From Chitinophaga sp. (GTDB lineage: Bacteria > Bacteroidota > Bacteroidia > Chitinophagales > Chitinophagaceae): DNA of 64,000 nucleotides. Numbering within the stretch: position 1 is the stretch's first letter; every line of letters begins with the position of its first letter. Made by a program: the position numbers and the translations under genes. This document shows positions 61,615-64,000 of the stretch, piece by piece. Below the pieces are notes generated by a model that ran no database searches, was not told where the DNA came from, and saw nothing but the letters and a program-made list of their open reading frames with translations. Where the stretch lies: positions 310,001 through 374,000 of the forward strand of contig NZ_JAFAIX010000013.1 of the NCBI RefSeq assembly GCF_019236475.1. The letters are read 5' to 3'.

Positions 61615-62664
61615 TTATTCAAATTCATCAGCAAAGTTCAGGATCACCCTATTCCTGTCTTCCGCATGCAGGGAAAGATAACGGGCTACCTCGGCGAACA
61701 CATATCGCTTTATATCCATCTTTAAGGCAGGAGCGTCCAACTTCCATTTACCAGGGCCAGTAAGCTCAAATTCTTTTCCACGTACTGCCGCTATTACCAC
61801 CATGCTTTCCAGGAGTTTTCTTTTACTAATGCGAATCTTGGTTTTAGCTTTAGCCGCAGCATCCCGAATCGCCATGATGATGCCTTCCTGCACGCCTTCT
61901 ATCAAGGAGCCGCCCAGGAATAACTCATAGTGGTTGGCAAAGGAACGAACGTAGGAAGTAGTTATCCATAACGGCTGATAACAGAAACTCACCTGGTAGG
62001 CATAGTCGCGGATCACTGCTTTCAAATCCAGCCTAAAAAACGGGCTGGCATGAGGATGCGTGGCAATCGCATTGTCCAGTAGCCTGGTGATCCCTTGGGG
62101 ATAATGAAACACATTTCGGCAGTGATCTCCCCGGAGGTCGGATGATATAATCTTCACACCGGGATATAAACAGGCAATTTTCTGTAACAGTACATTGGTT
62201 TGCTCATAATCTGCCTCGAAATCATGGAATATCAGCGGATCAGGCGTGAACTCCACTAAGAGCGTACCTGCATTTCCTTTACCAGGCGCTTTATTCAGAA
62301 TATAATCACCTTGTTTACTGTCTAACGTATATACCTCCTCTTGATGATGTACTTCAATTTCAGCGGCTACAGATAAGGAAATGAGAATAGCTACAGGCAG
62401 CGAATCCGTCTGTTGCATATCTGCATGATCCAAGTGAAAGATACAGTTCATTAACCCGGAAGTATTCACATGGCGAGCATGTAACCGGATGGTGTTCGAT
62501 TGCAGGAATTCAATCTCTATGGTCGTCTCTAAGTTGATCTCTGTTAACATCTCTTCCAACACAAATTCTAGCATGTTGGCAAAACCGGTGAATTTCAGAT
62601 TTCCTATGAACATCGCAGGTCGTGTACGGATCAATTCACTCAATTTGTTGGCTCGGGTATCCAT
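61615..62664 (-). CDS. GyrB/ParE-like ATPase-transducer protein lacking ATP-binding motifs
   Basis: 349 residues. The start KLSELIRTRPAMFIGNLKFTG echoes the GyrB RPGMYIG motif, and FANHYELFLGGSLIEGVQEG the GyrB transducer (T-x4-GGTHxxG). The ATP-site motifs (EAVDNA, DNGRGIP, GGLHGVG) are absent, and the TOPRIM half is missing. It therefore looks like a stand-alone, degenerate paralogue of the GyrB ATPase and transducer domains. The ATG at 62664 begins the domain. No neighbour indicates a role. Confidence 0.65.
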   Translation of the reverse strand: MDTRANKLSELIRTRPAMFIGNLKFTGFANMLEFVLEEMLTEINLETTIEIEFLQSNTIRLHARHVNTSGLMNCIFHLDHADMQQTDSLPVAILISLSVAAEIEVHHQEEVYTLDSKQGDYILNKAPGKGNAGTLLVEFTPDPLIFHDFEADYEQTNVLLQKIACLYPGVKIISSDLRGDHCRNVFHYPQGITRLLDNAIATHPHASPFFRLDLKAVIRDYAYQVSFCYQPLWITTSYVRSFANHYELFLGGSLIEGVQEGIIMAIRDAAAKAKTKIRISKRKLLESMVVIAAVRGKEFELTGPGKWKLDAPALKMDIKRYVFAEVARYLSLHAEDRNRVILNFADEFE

Positions 62665-62974
62665 CTTTAATTAAGGGTCAATTTCAAAAAAATAGCAATA
62701 TAAACTACATATCCATACGAGAGGCAAGGCAAATGCACAATCTTATCATGATCTATTTTCAAATAGTTGCTCAAATTAAGTAAAAAAGAAGCGGTAGCAA
62801 AAACGGGAAATGACGTCTGACGACGTCATTTCCCGTTTTTATTTTTTTCGTTGTCCCTGCCCGCTGGGCAGGGACAACAGGCAAGAGCTTTTTGCCTGGA
62901 TTTCCTTTGGGCAAATTTGATGAATAACTGCCCAAGGATTTTATTTTTCGACAGGCAGAAGTATTTTGTCTTCC
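62665..62974. other. Intergenic region with repeat copy 2
   Basis: 310 bp between the GyrB-like gene and the SusD gene, both on the minus strand. It holds the double-hairpin repeat (62789-62880) and a further small hairpin CAGGCAA/TTGCCTG (62878-62898). No gene is seen. Confidence 0.7.
62789..62880 (+). repeat. Double-hairpin dispersed repeat, copy 2 (terminator)
   Basis: First stem: AAAAACGGGAAATGACGTC pairs perfectly with 62822-62840 (19 bp, loop TGAC). Second hairpin: TTGTCCCTGCCC-GCT-GGGCAGGGACAA, perfect over 12 bp. The flanks match copy 1 at 53882-53976, while the first stem differs on both arms. Confidence 0.8.
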
Positions 62975-64000
62975 TTATGGGTAAAGCGGGTTCTGTTTCA
63001 GGTTAGGATTTGCATCCAGTTCCGATTGTGGAAGCGGGAATAACAACTGGTAATCCTTCAGGGTATTACCCAATTGTTGTTCGATTTGTTTGTATCTGCC
63101 CAAACGGATCAGATCCCAACGGCGATGGCCTTCTACACACAATTCACGCGCTCTGTCTTTCACGAGGGTATCCACAAAGGCATCTGGTGTAGGCGTATTG
63201 GTCAGATCCAGTTGGTAGGAAGCTGCTTTCAGGCCTGCACGCTGACGTACCTGATTCAATCCGTTGAATTTGGATGGATCCGCAGGGTTCAGGTTATTCA
63301 TGGCTTCCGACTGCATCATCAATACATCAGCGTAACGCAGCACAATCCAGTTGTTACGAGCATTGTTACTACCTTTCACCCATTGTGGATCGCGGTATTT
63401 AGCGATATAAGGAGATACTGGCGTAGCTGTTCCATCGGAATTAGACAGGTTCCAGCTTTTACGTACATCGTCTGTACCATAGTAGCCCTGCTGATAGAAA
63501 TAGGGACTAGCCAGGAAGGAACCGGAGCCACCAAGGCCCGCTGGCGAGAACATACGCACAATGATATTCTGCGTGGTACCGGTACCATTCGAACCAAATT
63601 GTACGGAGAAAATATGCTCCGGACCATTTTTCTTATCACAATCGAAGATATCCTTGTAGTTGTCCAACAACTTGTACAATCCAGAATTGATGACTTTATT
63701 ACATTCATCCAGTGCATTCTGATTATCAGTGGCTTCTTTCCAGGCAGTACTGTTGCGTTGTAGATAAACCCTTGCCAGCATTGCAGATGCAGCGCCGGAA
63801 GACACCATTCCCTTCAATGTGATTTTGTTCTCCGGAAAACAGTTGGCTTCTGCATATTGCAAATCTGCAATCACCTGTTTGTATACTGTGGCAGCAGCGG
63901 TACGTGTTGGCCTGATATTCGGATCATTCAAACCAGATACGGTACTCAGCAACAGTGGCACATCTCCGAAACTTCTCACCAGGTCGAAATAAGCCATCCC
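62975..64000 (-). CDS. SusD/RagB-family lipoprotein (N-terminus cut by window edge)
   Basis: The frame is open to the right edge, so the true start and signal peptide are outside. About 340 C-terminal residues are present with the SusD pattern: YFDLVRSFGDVPLLLSTVSG, NARNNWIVLRYADVLMMQSE, LNQVRQRAGL and CVEGHRRWDLIRLGRY near the end. The stop at 62975 is followed by repeat copy 2 as terminator. A SusC partner would be expected beyond base 64000. Confidence 0.94.
   Translation of the reverse strand, partial: GMAYFDLVRSFGDVPLLLSTVSGLNDPNIRPTRTAAATVYKQVIADLQYAEANCFPENKITLKGMVSSGAASAMLARVYLQRNSTAWKEATDNQNALDECNKVINSGLYKLLDNYKDIFDCDKKNGPEHIFSVQFGSNGTGTTQNIIVRMFSPAGLGGSGSFLASPYFYQQGYYGTDDVRKSWNLSNSDGTATPVSPYIAKYRDPQWVKGSNNARNNWIVLRYADVLMMQSEAMNNLNPADPSKFNGLNQVRQRAGLKAASYQLDLTNTPTPDAFVDTLVKDRARELCVEGHRRWDLIRLGRYKQIEQQLGNTLKDYQLLFPLPQSELDANPNLKQNPLYP

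Noticed and set aside
63074-63763. 229-codon plus-strand frame
   Set aside because: Shadow of the right-hand SusD gene; codon pattern and homology favour the minus strand.

Overview
The window looks like chromosome of a Bacteroidota member, most likely Chitinophagaceae and Chitinophaga-like. The grounds are SusC/SusD pairs with STN, FecR and ECF-sigma control, promoters with the Bacteroidota -7 box TAnnTTTG (for example before both tRNA-Asp genes), a GH18 lipoprotein, and typical family content (KTSC, DUF2945, two-domain Usp proteins, rhomboids). No database search was possible, so family calls rest on motifs read by eye.

Layout. 1-6.6 kb: minus-strand signalling operon ECF sigma, FecR anti-sigma, STN-type SusC, SusD (cut by the left edge). 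6.7-18 kb: housekeeping and accessory genes: Tsp protease, small membrane proteins, RibD-like reductase, CsgG-like lipoprotein-class protein, heptaheme cytochrome lipoprotein, an OmpR-type two-component system followed by six 11-bp operator repeats before a small Usp gene, and a bestrophin. 18.1-36.2 kb: an 18,002-bp island in the 3' end of tRNA-Asp, bounded by the direct repeat CCGCAAAAA. It carries a large serine recombinase whose last codons are antisense tRNA-Asp, a sigma-region-2-like/HEPN pair, a nested inverted-repeat element, and a defence operon: XRE controller, hsdM, hsdS, a proteasome-like Ntn hydrolase, hsdR, and a FokI-type nuclease. A TOTE-type primase-helicase and a Fic protein follow on the opposite strand.

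36.3-43.4 kb: AlbA/Schlafen-type regulator, GH18 glycosidase, and an arsenic cluster (arsR, arsM, acr3, arsC, gapdh) with two matching ArsR operators. 43.4-50.8 kb: a stress cluster of four two-domain Usp proteins, a PAS histidine kinase and a REC-Crp/Fnr regulator. Six TGAy-N4-rTCA dyads lie in its promoters and before gapdh, which suggests one regulon. 51-64 kb: repair and metabolism genes, two rhomboids (one with the catalytic Ser replaced by Asn), tRNA-Asp and tRNA-Tyr, tandem TIGR04325 methyltransferases, a phosphoserine phosphatase/ACT fusion, a degenerate GyrB-like protein, and a second SusD running off the right edge. Two copies of a double-hairpin repeat act as terminators there.

The most interesting locus is the island's restriction operon. 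Its fourth gene keeps the Thr/Asp/Lys pattern of proteasome beta/HslV subunits and overlaps hsdR by ATGA, and its last gene has a FokI-like cleavage domain.
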